Source of the DNA: Hymenobacter sp. YC55
GTDB lineage: Bacteria; Bacteroidota; Bacteroidia; Cytophagales; Hymenobacteraceae
Assembly (NCBI RefSeq): GCF_029433095.1
Contig: NZ_JARNTX010000001.1
Span: 1 to 64,000 of the forward strand
Direction of reading: 5' to 3'
Length of the DNA: 64,000 bases
A program made the translations under genes and the position numbers. This document shows positions 16,677 to 25,378 of this stretch, one piece after another. Every line of letters starts with the position of its first letter. Position 1 is the first letter of the stretch. The notes below the pieces were generated by a model. The model worked only from the letters and a program-made list of their open reading frames with translations. It searched no databases and had not been told where the DNA came from.

Positions 16677-19277
16677 ATGCTTAACACCTTCATTGGCGAC
16701 GCCGGACACTTAAGTGTTATCGTGGCTTTCGTGGCGGCCACGGTGGCAGCGTATTCCTACTACATGGCGGCGCGCAACCAGCCGCTTGGGCAGTCTGATG
16801 CCAGCTGGCTCCGGATTGGTCGGGCCGCCTTCTTGGTGCACGGTGTGGCGGTAGTTGCCATTATTGCGTGCTTGTTCGGTATCATTCACGGGCACCGCTA
16901 CGAGTACTACTACGCCTGGAGCCACTCCAGCAACCACTTGCCGGTGTACTACATGATATCCTGCTTCTGGGAAGGGCAGGAGGGTAGCTTCCTGCTCTGG
17001 ATATTCTGGCACGTGGTGCTGGGTGTCATCATCATGCGCTTCAACAAGTTGTGGGAAGCTCCGGTCATGGCCGTGTTTGCAGGGGTGCAGCTGTTCCTAA
17101 CGTCCATGATTCTGGGCGTTGTGGTTGGCAGCCTCAAAATCGGTTCTTCGCCTTTCATTCTGCTCCGCGACTTCCTGACTGACCTGCCGGTGTTCAAATT
17201 GAACCCCGACTTTGTGCCGAAAGATGGTACGGGCCTGAACGCGCTGCTCCAGAACTACTGGATGGTAATTCACCCGCCCACGCTGTTTCTGGGCTTTGCG
17301 CTTACGTTGGTGCCGTTTGCTTTTGCGGTAGCGGCTCTCTGGAAAGGTGAGTTTACGAAGTGGGTGAAGCCTGCGCTGCGCTGGTCGTTGGTAGGTGGCT
17401 TGGTGCTGGGCGTGGGCGTGATGATGGGCGCTTATTGGGCCTATGAAACGCTGAACTTCGGTGGCTACTGGAACTGGGACCCGGTTGAAAACGCCGTGTA
17501 CATTCCGTGGCTGGTACTTGTGTCGGCTATTCACGGACTTGTGCTCTGGAATCAGCGGCGCACGGCGCTACGCACTTCCTTCGTGCTGGTAGTGGCCACT
17601 TTCCTACTGATTCTGTACGCTACCTTCCTCACGCGTAGTGGTGTGCTAGGTAATGCCTCCGTGCACTCCTTCACCGACTTGGGTTTGTCGGGTCAGCTCA
17701 TGATATACCTGGGTGCTTTCGTAGTGTTGGCTATTGCGTTGCTGGCTAAGCGCTGGAAGCAGATTCCGGTTTCCGAGAAAGAACTGACTACCTACAACCC
17801 GGAGCTATGGGTGTTTGTAGGCGCCACCGTGCTTTGCTTGGGTGCTTTCCAGGTATTAGTTACTACGAGCATTCCAGTTTATAATTCCTTCCTAGGTTTC
17901 ATCGGTATCAAGTCCAACCTGGCTTTGCCCGCCGATCAGATTGCTCACTACACCAAAATCCAGCTCTGGATGGGCGTAGGGGTAGCACTGCTTTCGGGCT
18001 TGGCGCAGGTGATGTGGTGGCAGCGCAACGACAAGACCACTATTGTCAACTCGCTCACCAACCCTGGCGCGCTGGCGCTCCTGGGTTCGGCGCTGGTTAT
18101 CCTGCTGCTGCGCTACAACAAGATGAGCATTTCGCCTACTTACATCGTGCTCTTGACGGCGGCGCTGTTTGGCGTGCTGGCTAACCTAGGCGTGGTGCTG
18201 AAAATGCTGTTGCGTGGTGTACAGCTTTCGGGCGGTGGCGTGGCGCACTTGGGCATTGCCCTTATGCTATTGGGCATCCTCGGTTCGGCTGGTTACTCCA
18301 ACATCATTTCCCAGAACATGTCGGGCATGGTGTACTCCAAGGAGTTTGGCGAGGAAATGAACCGCGACAACGTGTTGCTGTGGCGCAACGATACCACCCC
18401 CATGGGTGAGTACGACGTAAGCTATACCGGCCAATATTTCGATGTGCCCGGCGTGCCCGAGTACGTGAACAAAGATCTGCTCTTCCGTCTCGAAGACGAG
18501 TACAAAGCCCTAGCCCGCGGCGACATCAAATTCGGCGGCAAGCAATATTACAAGACCGGTGACACGGTGGATATTCTGCCGGAAAACACCTACTACCGCG
18601 TTGAATATAAGAACCGGAAGAGTGGTGAAGTATTCACGCTCTATCCCCGTGCTCAGGACAACGAGGAAATGGGCGGTCTGCTTGCTTCTCCTGACATCAA
18701 GCGCTTCGCCTCCCATGACATCTACTCGCACGTAAGTGCAGTGGCGCCCATGAAGGAAAAGGAGTGGAGCGAATTAAAGGAGTACAAACTGTCCGTTGGC
18801 GACACCATTTTCCTCAACGACTACTTTGCCGTGTTCCGTGCCATTGAGCCCGCTCAGCAAACTGCTGGCCTTGGCCTCAGCAAAGATGACTTGGCTATTC
18901 AGGCCGACATGGTTGTGTATGGCGAGAAGCAGCGGCAATACCATGCTCACCCCATCTTTATCGTGCGTAACCGTCTTATCGGCCGTGTGCCCGATGAAAT
19001 CGAGGACTTAGGCTTGCGCTTGAGCTTGAACGAGGTAGACCCGACGGCTGGCAAATTCACTCTTGGCGTGAGCACTACCCAGAAAGACTATATTATCCTG
19101 AAGGCTATAGAGAAGCCATTCATTAACCTCTTATGGAGTGGTACACTGCTGATGGCAGTTGGCTTCGGGTTGTCGCTGCGCAAAAAGAAAACCAAGCGCG
19201 AGCCTGCCGCCGTACCAGCACCCCAGCCTGCAACTCGTTCAGCTAAAAAGCCACGTCCCGCACAGCGAGTGGCATAG
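16677..19277 (+). CDS. ccmF: Cytochrome c heme lyase subunit CcmF
   Basis: An 866-residue polytopic membrane protein, longer than typical proteobacterial CcmF. The CcmF/CcsA tryptophan-rich motif is present as GGYWNWDPVENAVY near residues 261-274, with conserved segments SCFWEGQEGSFLLW and MVIHPPTLFLGFA before it and LTRSGVLGNASVHSF after it. A large periplasmic domain (about residues 545-815) precedes a last membrane helix and a basic tail. CcmF takes heme from holo-CcmE and joins it to the CxxCH of apocytochrome c. It is the last ccm gene in the window; ccmA, ccmG and ccmH are not seen and must be elsewhere or absent. Confidence 0.93.
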   Translation: MLNTFIGDAGHLSVIVAFVAATVAAYSYYMAARNQPLGQSDASWLRIGRAAFLVHGVAVVAIIACLFGIIHGHRYEYYYAWSHSSNHLPVYYMISCFWEGQEGSFLLWIFWHVVLGVIIMRFNKLWEAPVMAVFAGVQLFLTSMILGVVVGSLKIGSSPFILLRDFLTDLPVFKLNPDFVPKDGTGLNALLQNYWMVIHPPTLFLGFALTLVPFAFAVAALWKGEFTKWVKPALRWSLVGGLVLGVGVMMGAYWAYETLNFGGYWNWDPVENAVYIPWLVLVSAIHGLVLWNQRRTALRTSFVLVVATFLLILYATFLTRSGVLGNASVHSFTDLGLSGQLMIYLGAFVVLAIALLAKRWKQIPVSEKELTTYNPELWVFVGATVLCLGAFQVLVTTSIPVYNSFLGFIGIKSNLALPADQIAHYTKIQLWMGVGVALLSGLAQVMWWQRNDKTTIVNSLTNPGALALLGSALVILLLRYNKMSISPTYIVLLTAALFGVLANLGVVLKMLLRGVQLSGGGVAHLGIALMLLGILGSAGYSNIISQNMSGMVYSKEFGEEMNRDNVLLWRNDTTPMGEYDVSYTGQYFDVPGVPEYVNKDLLFRLEDEYKALARGDIKFGGKQYYKTGDTVDILPENTYYRVEYKNRKSGEVFTLYPRAQDNEEMGGLLASPDIKRFASHDIYSHVSAVAPMKEKEWSELKEYKLSVGDTIFLNDYFAVFRAIEPAQQTAGLGLSKDDLAIQADMVVYGEKQRQYHAHPIFIVRNRLIGRVPDEIEDLGLRLSLNEVDPTAGKFTLGVSTTQKDYIILKAIEKPFINLLWSGTLLMAVGFGLSLRKKKTKREPAAVPAPQPATRSAKKPRPAQRVA

Positions 19278-19294
19278 CTGACAGTACATACATG

Positions 19295-19325
19295 AAAAAG
19301 GGCAGCCAATTGGCTGCCCTTTTTT
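19295..19325 (+). terminator. Terminator between ccmF and the convergent secreted-protein gene
   Basis: Arms AAAAAGGGCAGCCA and TGGCTGCCCTTTTT form a near-continuous palindrome with T-runs on both strands. It sits between two convergent genes and can serve both. Confidence 0.85.
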
Positions 19326-19347
19326 GTTGTCTGCTTTGCAGTGTATG

Positions 19348-21402
19348 CTATTTAGTAAGCACAAGCTGACGCGTAGTGAAGTCGTTGCCAGTCTGCACCT
19401 TCAACAGGTACAGGCCGTTAGAGAGACTGGAAAGGTCGAGCTCGTTGGTAAAGTTGTCTTTGAGGCGGGCGGTATGCACCACCTGGCCAAGCTGGTTGAT
19501 TACCGTTGCGTTGAGCTGCCCTTTGGCGTTGGCACCCTGTACGGCCAGCCTCACAAGGCCAGTCGCGGGGTTCGGATACATTTCCACAGCGCGGTTGAGC
19601 GCTGCCGATGTGCCCTGTGGGCTGCCAGTGACAACAGCCTCGATCATAAAGCGGCCTAGATCCCCATCTTCTGTCACGTCTTCTGGAGTACCACCATTAA
19701 TATCTACAACATAGAAGCTGCCGGTGCGAGTAGGCTCTTCTAACTGGAAGCCTAATGGATAAAAAGGGGCCGTATTGCTGCTAGAAGGTTGTGCAAGGCC
19801 AACATAAAAGTCGCCAACAGGAACAGCAACGGGCGCAGGGAGCGTAAATGTTTTGTAAGTTCCTATATCACCAGCTTGAATCACATAATCAGGTGTGCGA
19901 CCCAAAATTGCGCCGGTACTGCTAAGAACTACAGCATAGACGGTTCGACCAACCGATGTATTGGCAGTAGCATTAGCACCTTCGAGATCTATATTCACTG
20001 CCGTAACTGTGCGAGCTATGCTAGCAGTATATTTTGTGGCTAGAATACCAGTGCTAGCATTGCCATTATCTCTAAATCCAAGGCCATCAATTGCGGGTGC
20101 ACCTGGGTAAGCTGCTGAATACGTATTAGTTGTTACAGCTTGCGTAAATGTTTGCGTGTTGTTCGAAGCCAAACCATCTGCTGGCACTGCAACAGTAATC
20201 GTGTTATTGCCAACCACCATAGGCGTGAAAGCGCCAAAAGAAACTGTAGTAAAATCTCCCGGTGCTAGATTGGGTATAATTGTGGCGTTAGTGAAGGTAT
20301 TGGCACCTGTTACGTTGAGTGTAACGACGCGGTTAGATATAGCTGCTGTACCAGTATTACTGATAACCGCTTGTATTACTTGCGAATTATTGGTGGGAGT
20401 TTTGCTTAGTGAATAAATAAGCTCTACAGCTGCATCATCAGCAGGTGCTACCCGGAACCGGTAGGTTCTGCCGGCGTCTGGCAAGAAGGTGTTGCGGATG
20501 AAATGACCAGCTAAGCCGGCTTGTGTGCCTTGTACTATTACATTAGTGAAAATAGTAGTGCTCCAAGCCTGTGCGCTAGCTTTATAAAGCAAGCTAAGTT
20601 CTCTTAGATCAGCTTCTGTAATCATAGTGCCGCTGCTGAGTTGATTACCTTTCAAGCCAACAAGAAATGGCTGACCAAGCGCTGTGCTAGCTGTGGCAGT
20701 CCATGTACCATATACAAACTCAATAGTGTTGGTTCCTTCATACAGTTTGATTTGAAACTGCATAGTAGCAAACTGAGGATTTATGGCCACTGTGCCGTCG
20801 GGGTTGAGCGTAGCCTTGTCGCGCAGATTCTTAAACTGAATGGTACACACCTGGTTGCCGGGTGCTCCGGTCGTTGTCACTCGGAACTCGGTAGGATTCG
20901 CTATCTGATCGGCTGCACCTTGCAAGTCAACTCCCGAGGCTGGCGCAATGATGTTAGCGTCCGTAGAGTTTAGCAGTACTTCTGTGTCATTGGCAGCGGT
21001 AGGAGCCACCGCGCCTAGCTTAATAAAACCATTTGTGTTAAGAACGAACTGCGTAAAAGAAGTACCATTGTAAGAGAAGGAGAAACCAATATTCTGAGCG
21101 GCCGAGTTAGCATCATCCGTATTGGCCGTGCTGATAGCCGTGCCAGTGGTACCCAGATCGGTATAGGTGCCCGCTACATTCTGTCCTTGGCTAGATAGAT
21201 AAGGATTGGAAGCCACCCGAGCAGCAGTGTTCGGCCGAGAATTTACTACCTGTTTGCGGTTGATTGGGGAGTGATCCTGCGCTAGTATTAAGCGATTATG
21301 TGCTCGTGACAAGCGGGTCTGCGCTTGGCCTACTGCAGCGCTGGCTGCCAACAGCGCCGTCAGGGCGAGCTTGCGCCAAAGCCCGGTGTGCAAATTTGCC
21401 AT
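19348..21402 (-). CDS. Secreted protein with T9SS type A sorting domain
   Basis: A 684-residue cargo protein of the type IX secretion system. A signal peptide (KLALTALLAASAAVGQAQT) is followed by a beta-rich domain (FSFSYNGTSFTQFVLNTNGFIKLG), a CARDB-like region of paired strands around residues 345-440 (AVISNTGTAAISNRVVTLNV), another beta domain, and a C-terminal type A sorting domain (EMYPNPATGLVRLAV, SNGLYLLKVQTG, end RQLVLTK). The PorU and PorV genes elsewhere in the window are the machinery that would export it and cut off that domain. The start at 21402 is chosen because it opens directly into the signal peptide. Its substrate or ligand is unknown. Confidence 0.85.
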   Translation of the reverse strand: MANLHTGLWRKLALTALLAASAAVGQAQTRLSRAHNRLILAQDHSPINRKQVVNSRPNTAARVASNPYLSSQGQNVAGTYTDLGTTGTAISTANTDDANSAAQNIGFSFSYNGTSFTQFVLNTNGFIKLGAVAPTAANDTEVLLNSTDANIIAPASGVDLQGAADQIANPTEFRVTTTGAPGNQVCTIQFKNLRDKATLNPDGTVAINPQFATMQFQIKLYEGTNTIEFVYGTWTATASTALGQPFLVGLKGNQLSSGTMITEADLRELSLLYKASAQAWSTTIFTNVIVQGTQAGLAGHFIRNTFLPDAGRTYRFRVAPADDAAVELIYSLSKTPTNNSQVIQAVISNTGTAAISNRVVTLNVTGANTFTNATIIPNLAPGDFTTVSFGAFTPMVVGNNTITVAVPADGLASNNTQTFTQAVTTNTYSAAYPGAPAIDGLGFRDNGNASTGILATKYTASIARTVTAVNIDLEGANATANTSVGRTVYAVVLSSTGAILGRTPDYVIQAGDIGTYKTFTLPAPVAVPVGDFYVGLAQPSSSNTAPFYPLGFQLEEPTRTGSFYVVDINGGTPEDVTEDGDLGRFMIEAVVTGSPQGTSAALNRAVEMYPNPATGLVRLAVQGANAKGQLNATVINQLGQVVHTARLKDNFTNELDLSSLSNGLYLLKVQTGNDFTTRQLVLTK

Positions 21403-21597
21403 TAGGTAGAGATTTGGAATTGAAAATGAGTTTTTAGTTAGACAAAGGCTATACGAACAAAGCAATGTAGCGTAGCATTGTTAGCTCCTCAAGTTGCTGT
21501 TTTATCTTCAGAATTTGCTAGTCTGTGGCAACAATCTACTTTTCTACGGGCGTTCTTTGTTTTCCCATTTTCCTCTGCTTTCGCTGTTTCTCAAAGA

Positions 21598-22434
21598 ATG
21601 ACCTCAACTTCGGCTTCCTCTTTGCGCATTGTTCTGCTTGGGGCCGGCCGCGTAGCTAGCCAGCTTGGGCCGGCTTTGCACCAGGCGGGCCACCAAGTGC
21701 CGTATGTTTGGAGCCGTACCAGCACTTCAGCGGCAGCACTGGCGGCTACGTTGCCTGGTACCCAGGTGCTGCCCGACCTGAATCTGACGGCTGTGCCCCG
21801 CGCTGATGTTTACTTACTAGCTGTATCCGATGCGGCCGTGCCGGCTGTGTTAGCACAGGCCCAGTTTCCAAAGGGCGCTATTGTAGCGCACACGTCGGGG
21901 GCCGTGCCGCTTACCGTCTTCGATACTTACCCGAACGTGCAGGGCGGCGTGTTTTATCCGCTCCAGACCTTCAGTGTGGGCCGCGCCTTGGATTGGCAAC
22001 TACTGCCCTTATGTATTGAGGCGGCTACGCCTACCGCCGAAGCTGTGCTGCTGGCGCTAGCGCACACCCTAAGCACCAGCGTGCAACGCATTGATACCGC
22101 ACAACGCCAAGTGATGCATTTAGCGGCCGTTTTTGCCTGCAACTTTCCCAACCACCTTTTGGGCATCAGTCACGCGCTGTTGCAGCAGCAACAACTGCCG
22201 CTGGCCTTGCTAGGGCCGCTCATTCATGAAACGGTGGAGAAGGCGCTTGCAAACCCGCCGTTCACGGTGCAAACGGGCCCCGCTGCCCGCCAGGACGAGC
22301 CTACGCTGGCCCGTCACCGGGAGGCACTAACAGCATATCCCGACTGGCTGACACTGTATAATATGCTGAGTGACAGCATAAAAAAGCAGCAGGTGGAAGG
22401 TTCGCTAAACAACCAAGGGGGGGAAGAGCTTTGA
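21598..22434 (+). CDS. Rossmann-like and DUF2520 domain-containing protein
   Basis: A 278-residue protein with an N-terminal dinucleotide-binding fold (IVLLGAGRVASQLGPAL, GxGxxx form) related to pyrroline-5-carboxylate reductase, and a C-terminal all-helical DUF2520 domain with a conserved FACNFPNHLLGI segment. Members bind NADP, but their substrate is unknown. The frame is open upstream from a TTG at 21478; the ATG at 21598 is preferred because it lies just before the Rossmann strand. Its stop overlaps the -33 region of the ferredoxin promoter. Confidence 0.85.
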   Translation: MTSTSASSLRIVLLGAGRVASQLGPALHQAGHQVPYVWSRTSTSAAALAATLPGTQVLPDLNLTAVPRADVYLLAVSDAAVPAVLAQAQFPKGAIVAHTSGAVPLTVFDTYPNVQGGVFYPLQTFSVGRALDWQLLPLCIEAATPTAEAVLLALAHTLSTSVQRIDTAQRQVMHLAAVFACNFPNHLLGISHALLQQQQLPLALLGPLIHETVEKALANPPFTVQTGPAARQDEPTLARHREALTAYPDWLTLYNMLSDSIKKQQVEGSLNNQGGEEL

Positions 22435-22460
22435 ATCGGGGGCAGGCGTGCGTACCTTCG
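22431..22460 (+). promoter_or_regulatory. Promoter of the ferredoxin-iscX unit
   Basis: TTG at 22431-22433, 19 bases of spacing, then TACCTTCG at 22453-22460. This fits the Bacteroidota -33/-7 layout (TTG and TAnnTTTG) with one change in the -7 box. It is 35 bases before the GTG start. Confidence 0.65.
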
Positions 22461-22494
22461 TCCCCTCATTTTTGCCTCGTTTGAAGATCCCTTC

Positions 22495-22827
22495 GTGAAA
22501 GCTGTCAACATTACCTTCCAATTTCAAGACGGCCAGCCAGCCCAAACCCACGTTGCTGCCGAAGGCGAATCGGTTCTCGACGTCGCCCTCAACAACGGCA
22601 TTCAACTTCAGCACAACTGCGGTGGCGTATGCGGCTGCAGCACCTGCCATGTGTATGTACTGCAGGGAGAAGATGAGCTCCCCGAAATCAGCGACAAAGA
22701 AGAAGACTTTATCGACCGTGCCGTGAACCCGCGTATCAATTCGCGGTTGGGCTGCCAGTGCGTCGTGCAGGCTAGCACCCAGGATTTGGTCATTCTCATT
22801 CCCCCGCAGGAGTTCCTAGGGCATTAA
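22495..22827 (+). CDS. fdx: [2Fe-2S] ferredoxin, adrenodoxin/Isc type
   Basis: A 110-residue ferredoxin starting at GTG. The cluster ligands are Cys42, Cys48, Cys51 (in NCGGVCGCSTCHVY) and Cys87 (GCQC). The CSTCHV and RLGCQ segments are those of the adrenodoxin/Isc ferredoxin group, which supplies electrons for iron-sulfur cluster assembly. Two additional Cys (46 and 89) flank the ligands, which is unusual. It is followed 98 bases later by an IscX-like gene, consistent with a role in cluster biogenesis although no iscS or iscU is nearby. Confidence 0.9.
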   Translation: MKAVNITFQFQDGQPAQTHVAAEGESVLDVALNNGIQLQHNCGGVCGCSTCHVYVLQGEDELPEISDKEEDFIDRAVNPRINSRLGCQCVVQASTQDLVILIPPQEFLGH

Positions 22828-22925
22828 TTACAAAATTCAATGGCTGATTGCGGAATGGTTGCTCGTTCAGTGAGCAGCCAGCTCAAGCACCGATTCAGCT
22901 GTTTAACCATTCAACAATTCAAGAA

Positions 22926-23165
22926 ATGGCCCATTTTGAGCCCCCCATTCATTGGAGTGACCACGAAGATGTGGCCATCGCTCTCTACGAAAAATTCGGT
23001 GACGATTTTACGGAGGCGAAAATCTACCGCATTCGCTTCACCGAACTGCTGGACTGGGTACTGAGCTTGCCTAACTTTGCTGGTACCAAAGAGGAAGCCA
23101 ACGAAGGCCACTTAGAGCAAATCCAGGCCAAGTGGGTGTATGAGTGGCGCGACAACCAGAAATAA
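22926..23165 (+). CDS. IscX-like iron-sulfur assembly protein
   Basis: A 79-residue acidic protein. The pattern WSDHEDVAIALYEKFGDDF, then RFTELLDWVLSLPNF and a closing EQIQAKWVYEW, matches the IscX/YfhJ family, which binds IscS and iron and adjusts the rate of cluster formation. It follows the ferredoxin gene, as iscX follows fdx in the E. coli isc operon. The frame is open for 26 codons upstream, but the ATG at 22926 matches the family start. Confidence 0.88.
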   Translation: MAHFEPPIHWSDHEDVAIALYEKFGDDFTEAKIYRIRFTELLDWVLSLPNFAGTKEEANEGHLEQIQAKWVYEWRDNQK

Positions 23166-23209
23166 CCGCTCCTCTTGAAATCAACTAGACTGCCATTTGA
23201 GCAGCTATA

Positions 23210-23281
23210 AAGGACCTTCCAGCCGATAGCCTCCTAATTTCGATTCGAGATTGTAGGGCTTTCCTCGGCTGAAAGGTCCTT
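23210..23281. repeat. Inverted repeat upstream of the KdsC-like gene
   Basis: AAGGACCTTCCAGCCGA (23210-23226) pairs with TCGGCTGAAAGGTCCTT (23265-23281) with one G-T pair; the 38-base centre is AT-rich. The right arm is followed by CTTGC, so it is not a strong terminator for the iscX transcript. It could be a long-looped terminator or a leader structure for the following gene. Confidence 0.5.
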
Positions 23282-23325
23282 CTTGCTTACCTACTACCGC
23301 CTTACTTTCCTCTCTACTTCCGCTT

Positions 23326-23814
23326 ATGGCGCCCGATTTATCTGTTATAAAGGCTTTTATTTTCGATGTAGACGGCGTGCTAACCGATGGTAGACTGCTG
23401 GCACTCAACTCGGGCGAGCAAGCGCGCACCTTCCACATCCGCGACGGCTACGCCATTCGGCACGCGCTAAAGCAAGGCTACCGTATTGCTATTATCTCGG
23501 GCCGCGAAGAAGAGGGCGTGCGCAAACGGCTGGAGTCGCTGGATGTGCGCGACATCTTCCTGGGGGTGGACGACAAGATGAAGATCTTCAACACCTATAT
23601 CAACACCTACCGCCTCGACCCGAGCTGTATTGCTTACATGGGCGACGATATGCCTGATGTGGAAGTGATGCGCCGGTGTGCGCTGGCAGCCTGCCCCGCC
23701 GATGCCGCCACCGACGTAGTAGCCATCAGCAACTATGTAGCCGAAAAGCCCGGCGGCTACGGCGCCGTGCGCGAGCTGCTGGAGGCCGTGATGAAGGCCC
23801 AGAAAACCTGGTAG
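23326..23814 (+). CDS. kdsC: KdsC-like HAD phosphatase (Kdo 8-phosphate phosphatase)
   Basis: A 162-residue HAD-superfamily C0-type enzyme without a cap domain. The nucleophile and acid are Asp14 and Asp16 in FIFDVDGVLTDG; motif II is IISGRE, and motif III is MGDDMPDVEVM. The length and FHIRDGYAIRHALKQGY segment are typical of KdsC, which removes phosphate from Kdo 8-phosphate during lipopolysaccharide core synthesis. Close relatives act on related nonulosonates, so the exact substrate is inferred. No kdsA, kdsB or kdsD is beside it. Confidence 0.87.
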   Translation: MAPDLSVIKAFIFDVDGVLTDGRLLALNSGEQARTFHIRDGYAIRHALKQGYRIAIISGREEEGVRKRLESLDVRDIFLGVDDKMKIFNTYINTYRLDPSCIAYMGDDMPDVEVMRRCALAACPADAATDVVAISNYVAEKPGGYGAVRELLEAVMKAQKTW

Positions 23815-23867
23815 GCAGCTGCGGTACAGCGTGCTCCTTGCGGCTGATAGGCCTATTTCGAGCCGGG

Positions 23868-23897
23868 TTGCGCTTTTCCTAATTACCTCTATCTTTA
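23868..23897 (+). promoter_or_regulatory. Promoter of the cold-shock gene
   Basis: TTG at 23868-23870, 19 bases of spacing, then TATCTTTA at 23890-23897, one base off the TAnnTTTG consensus. The ATG is 35 bases further on, leaving a short AT-rich leader. Confidence 0.6.
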
Positions 23898-23931
23898 CCC
23901 AATCATCTTATTCACCATTTTCTTTTATTAC

Positions 23932-24126
23932 ATGAAAACAGGAACCGTAAAATTCTATAATGAGTCGAAGGGCTACGGCTTCATTACAGATGACGAGACG
24001 AAGGAAGACTTCTTCGTTCACGTGACGGGCCTTAACGGGGGCCAGATCCAACAAAACGACCGAGTGGAATTTGATACGCAGGAAGGTCGCAAGGGCGTAA
24101 ATGCCGTCAATGTGAAGCGCGTATAA
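23932..24126 (+). CDS. Cold-shock domain protein, CspA family
   Basis: A 64-residue single cold-shock domain. The nucleic-acid binding motifs RNP1 (KGYGFI) and RNP2 (DFFVHV) are both intact, and the GTVKFYNESKGYGFI opening is standard. Members bind single-stranded RNA and DNA and melt RNA structure, in the cold or during normal growth. It has its own promoter and terminator, so it is monocistronic. Confidence 0.94.
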   Translation: MKTGTVKFYNESKGYGFITDDETKEDFFVHVTGLNGGQIQQNDRVEFDTQEGRKGVNAVNVKRV

Positions 24127-24156
24127 GCTTCGGCTCTTTACTTATTTTGCATTCTG

Positions 24157-24186
24157 GAAAGCCTCTCCAACACTGGGGAGGCTTTC
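24157..24186 (+). terminator. Terminator of the cold-shock gene
   Basis: Arms GAAAGCCTCTCC (24157-24168) and GGGGAGGCTTTC (24175-24186), with one mismatch, followed by TTTCT. Confidence 0.75.
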
Positions 24187-24296
24187 TTTCTACTATTTGC
24201 TATTTGTGGGGCCGCACGGGCACATTGTAAGCTAGTTAGTCGTTATCTTCTTATTACCTCCGGTTTCTCCAAGCCCCTATCCTCGCTTATTGCGTT

Positions 24297-25247
24297 ATGG
24301 CTATGCCGTCTGTTTTCTCCTTTTTCGCTGCGGCAGAGGCTAAGCCAACCAAGGCAGACGGCGACACGGGTAAGCCTAGTTCGTCGTTGCGGCCCATTGC
24401 CCGGCTGATTCGGCTTCCCAACCTGCTTATTATGCTGTTGTGCTTGGTGCTAGTGCGCTCAGGACTTCTGCACCCTGCCACGCCGCTGGCTACCCTGCTC
24501 GATTGGCATTTCGGCCTCTTGGTGCTCTCCACGCTCTGCGTAGGAGCGGCCGGCTACATCATCAATGACTATTACGACGTCAAGATAGATGCCATCAACC
24601 GGCCGGGGCGCCTGGTGGTGGGGCGCGTGGTAAACCGGCGCCGCGCTATGCTGGCTCATTTGCTGTTGTCGGGGCTGGGTGTGGGTATTGCGGGCTTGCT
24701 TTCGCCGTTGCTTGGATTAGTGACGCTGGGGTCGGCGGCGCTACTATGGGGCTATTCGGTTCGGTTCAAGCGGGTGGCGCTGGTCGGCAACCTCAGTATT
24801 GCCATGCTGACGGCCGCACTGGTTTTGCTGCCCGAATTGCAACTGCGTACCGACAACAGCAAGGTGTGGGTGTACGCGCTGGCAGCCTTCCTGCTCACGG
24901 TAGTGCGCGAGATAGTGAAAGACGTAGAAGACATGCGCGGCGACGCGCAGCACGATTGCCGCACGCTGCCCATTGTATGGGGAGTGGCCCGTACCAAATG
25001 GGTGGCAGGCTTCTTTCTAGGTTGCCTGATGCTGTTGGTGTCCGGAGCCGGGTTTGAGGCGTTGCACAACGGACCACTCTTGCTAGGGCTATGGCTGACA
25101 TTCTTGGTGCTAGGGCCGTTGCTGGCGCTGGCACGCTTGCTGTGGCGAGCCGACCGGCGGCGTCATTTCGCCAAACTCAGCACCTGGTGCAAGGGTATTA
25201 TGCTGGCTGGCGTCCTGTCTATGCTGTTGGTGGCCGTAGTTGGGTAA
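24297..25247 (+). CDS. UbiA-family prenyltransferase
   Basis: A 316-residue polytopic membrane prenyltransferase. Both Asp-rich motifs are present: NDYYDVKIDAINRPGR (Asn90, Asp91, Asp94, Asp98) and REIVKDVEDMRGD in the second half; they bind Mg-pyrophosphate of the prenyl donor. Similar Bacteroidota proteins are usually labelled geranylgeranylglycerol-phosphate geranylgeranyltransferase, but other acceptors (quinone or heme precursors) cannot be excluded. Two in-frame ATG codons (24297 and 24303) are possible. The 35-residue N-terminal extension before the first helix is low in conservation. Confidence 0.83.
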   Translation: MAMPSVFSFFAAAEAKPTKADGDTGKPSSSLRPIARLIRLPNLLIMLLCLVLVRSGLLHPATPLATLLDWHFGLLVLSTLCVGAAGYIINDYYDVKIDAINRPGRLVVGRVVNRRRAMLAHLLLSGLGVGIAGLLSPLLGLVTLGSAALLWGYSVRFKRVALVGNLSIAMLTAALVLLPELQLRTDNSKVWVYALAAFLLTVVREIVKDVEDMRGDAQHDCRTLPIVWGVARTKWVAGFFLGCLMLLVSGAGFEALHNGPLLLGLWLTFLVLGPLLALARLLWRADRRRHFAKLSTWCKGIMLAGVLSMLLVAVVG

Positions 25248-25378
25248 AACCGTAGCAGGTACTGTTGCGTTAGAACAAAGAACGAGCTTACTAGATGTTG
25301 GGCTACTCACAGAAAACCTTCTGTAGTAGCCAACTAGATGGCGAAGCTCAATCTCCATTCTTTCTTCCTAAAGCCTCT

